From Chloroflexota bacterium (GTDB lineage Bacteria > Chloroflexota > Dehalococcoidia > GIF9 > UBA5629): a stretch of DNA of 5,586 bases. Location: NCBI GenBank assembly GCA_026389695.1, contig JAPLHI010000066.1, positions 1 to 5,586 on the forward strand. Direction: 5' to 3'. Shown here one piece after another: positions 5,408 through 5,586 of this stretch. A program made the translations under genes and the position numbers. The notes beneath the pieces were generated by a model. That model did no database searches and was not told where the DNA came from. It saw nothing but the letters and a program-made list of their open reading frames with translations. Numbering within the stretch: the first letter of the stretch is position 1; each line of letters begins with the position of its first letter.

Positions 5408-5478
5408 ATAACGAAGCATGTGAAGTATGCGGTTTCTTTGCCAAGCTTCATTATCATCATATTTCATGCGTCCAATAA
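5392..5478 (+). CDS. Very short Cys/His-rich reading frame, HNH- or zinc-knuckle-like (doubtful gene)
   Basis: ATG 5392 to TAA 5476-5478 gives 28 residues with Cys10-x-x-Cys13-Gly, then His20-x-His22-His23-Ile and Cys26. C-x-x-C-G followed by L-H-x-H-H-I is the pattern of the zinc-binding beginning of many HNH endonuclease domains. GGGGGTGA (5381-5388) lies just before the ATG and could act as ribosome binding site, although it also encodes the end of the decayed Ig-like frame. The frame overlaps the end of that pseudogene by 16 bases and runs into the A-tract of the terminator hairpin. It is far too short for a full HNH domain, so it is either a remnant, a tiny zinc-binding peptide or chance. 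Confidence 0.25.
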   Translation: MRNRLDNEACEVCGFFAKLHYHHISCVQ

Positions 5479-5508
5479 AAAGGGGAGCTTCGTATTACGA
5501 AACTCCCC
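5475..5508 (-). terminator. Intrinsic terminator, best oriented for the minus strand
   Basis: GGGGAG (5482-5487) pairs with CTCCCC (5503-5508), then after one C/A mismatch TTCGT (5489-5493) pairs with ACGAA (5497-5501) around a 3-base ATT loop. The bases just left of the stem are AATAAAAA, which give a U-rich tail on the minus strand; to the right there is only CCGGTTTGC. It therefore fits the end of a minus-strand gene entering from the right edge, converging on the ars block, and may also slow plus-strand transcription. Confidence 0.65.
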
Positions 5509-5586
5509 CGGTTTGCTTCCTACTCTCCCCTTCAGTTAAGGCTTAAACCTCTGCTTATTGAGCTTTATGCAGCCTGTTTTTTACAT
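5509..5586. other. Right-edge sequence, no supportable gene
   Basis: No plus-strand frame of any length is visible. On the minus strand, stop codons occur soon after the edge in all three frames (for example TAA at 5567-5565), so at most the last few codons of a minus-strand gene could be inside the window. The terminator orientation supports such a neighbour, but the gene cannot be identified. Confidence 0.3.

Noticed and set aside
1..5586. CRISPR array, tRNA, rRNA or complete insertion sequence
   Set aside because: No regular repeat-spacer pattern, no tRNA-like cloverleaf or TTCGA-type loop in context, and no transposase or terminal inverted repeats seen.

Overview
The window holds a compact arsenic-handling locus from a bacterium, most likely an anaerobe. 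The bacterial signs are Shine-Dalgarno sites, one near-consensus sigma-70 type promoter and several lipoprotein-type signal peptides. The mix of an Acr3 pump, ArsM, an HgcAB-associated-type AbrB protein and Ig/PKD-like lipoproteins ending in a Cys-Cys pair would fit a sediment or groundwater lineage such as Dehalococcoidia-like Chloroflexota. That placement is only an impression: there is no marker gene here.

Layout, all genes on the + strand. (1) 2-199: the last 65 codons of an Ig/PKD-like protein ending in a Cys-Cys motif. (2) 239-3175: a thioredoxin-fold lipoprotein (CIPC), an ArsF-family thioredoxin-like lipoprotein (CHC), a CcdA/DsbD-like membrane protein of the ArsG family (starting GTG and overlapping arsF by one base), and an Acr3 arsenite efflux permease with a strong ribosome binding site. 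(3) A 160-base gap containing a TTGACA-N17-TAAAAT promoter with a 10-bp palindrome next to the -10. (4) 3336-5145: a second transcription unit with an AbrB/SpoVT-fold regulator of the HgcAB-associated type, ArsM arsenite methyltransferase, and a two-domain Ig/PKD-like lipoprotein ending in Cys-Cys. (5) 5146-5586: a decayed third copy of the Cys-Cys Ig-like domain (two in-frame TGA codons), a very short Cys/His-rich reading frame, and a hairpin that reads as an intrinsic terminator for the minus strand.

How the genes could work together: the CcdA-like protein has the two membrane cysteines (29 and 148) expected for passing electrons from cytoplasmic thioredoxin to the two extracytoplasmic thioredoxin-fold lipoproteins. 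By family naming (ArsE/ArsF/ArsG), this module is associated with nitro reduction of aromatic arsenicals and export of the trivalent amino-aromatic products. Acr3 exports inorganic As(III), and ArsM methylates As(III) in the cytoplasm. No ArsR repressor or ArsC reductase is present in the window; the Cys-containing AbrB-like protein is the only visible regulator candidate. The most interesting unexplained element is the family of Ig-like proteins with a C-terminal vicinal Cys pair, copies of which sit on both sides of the arsenic genes.
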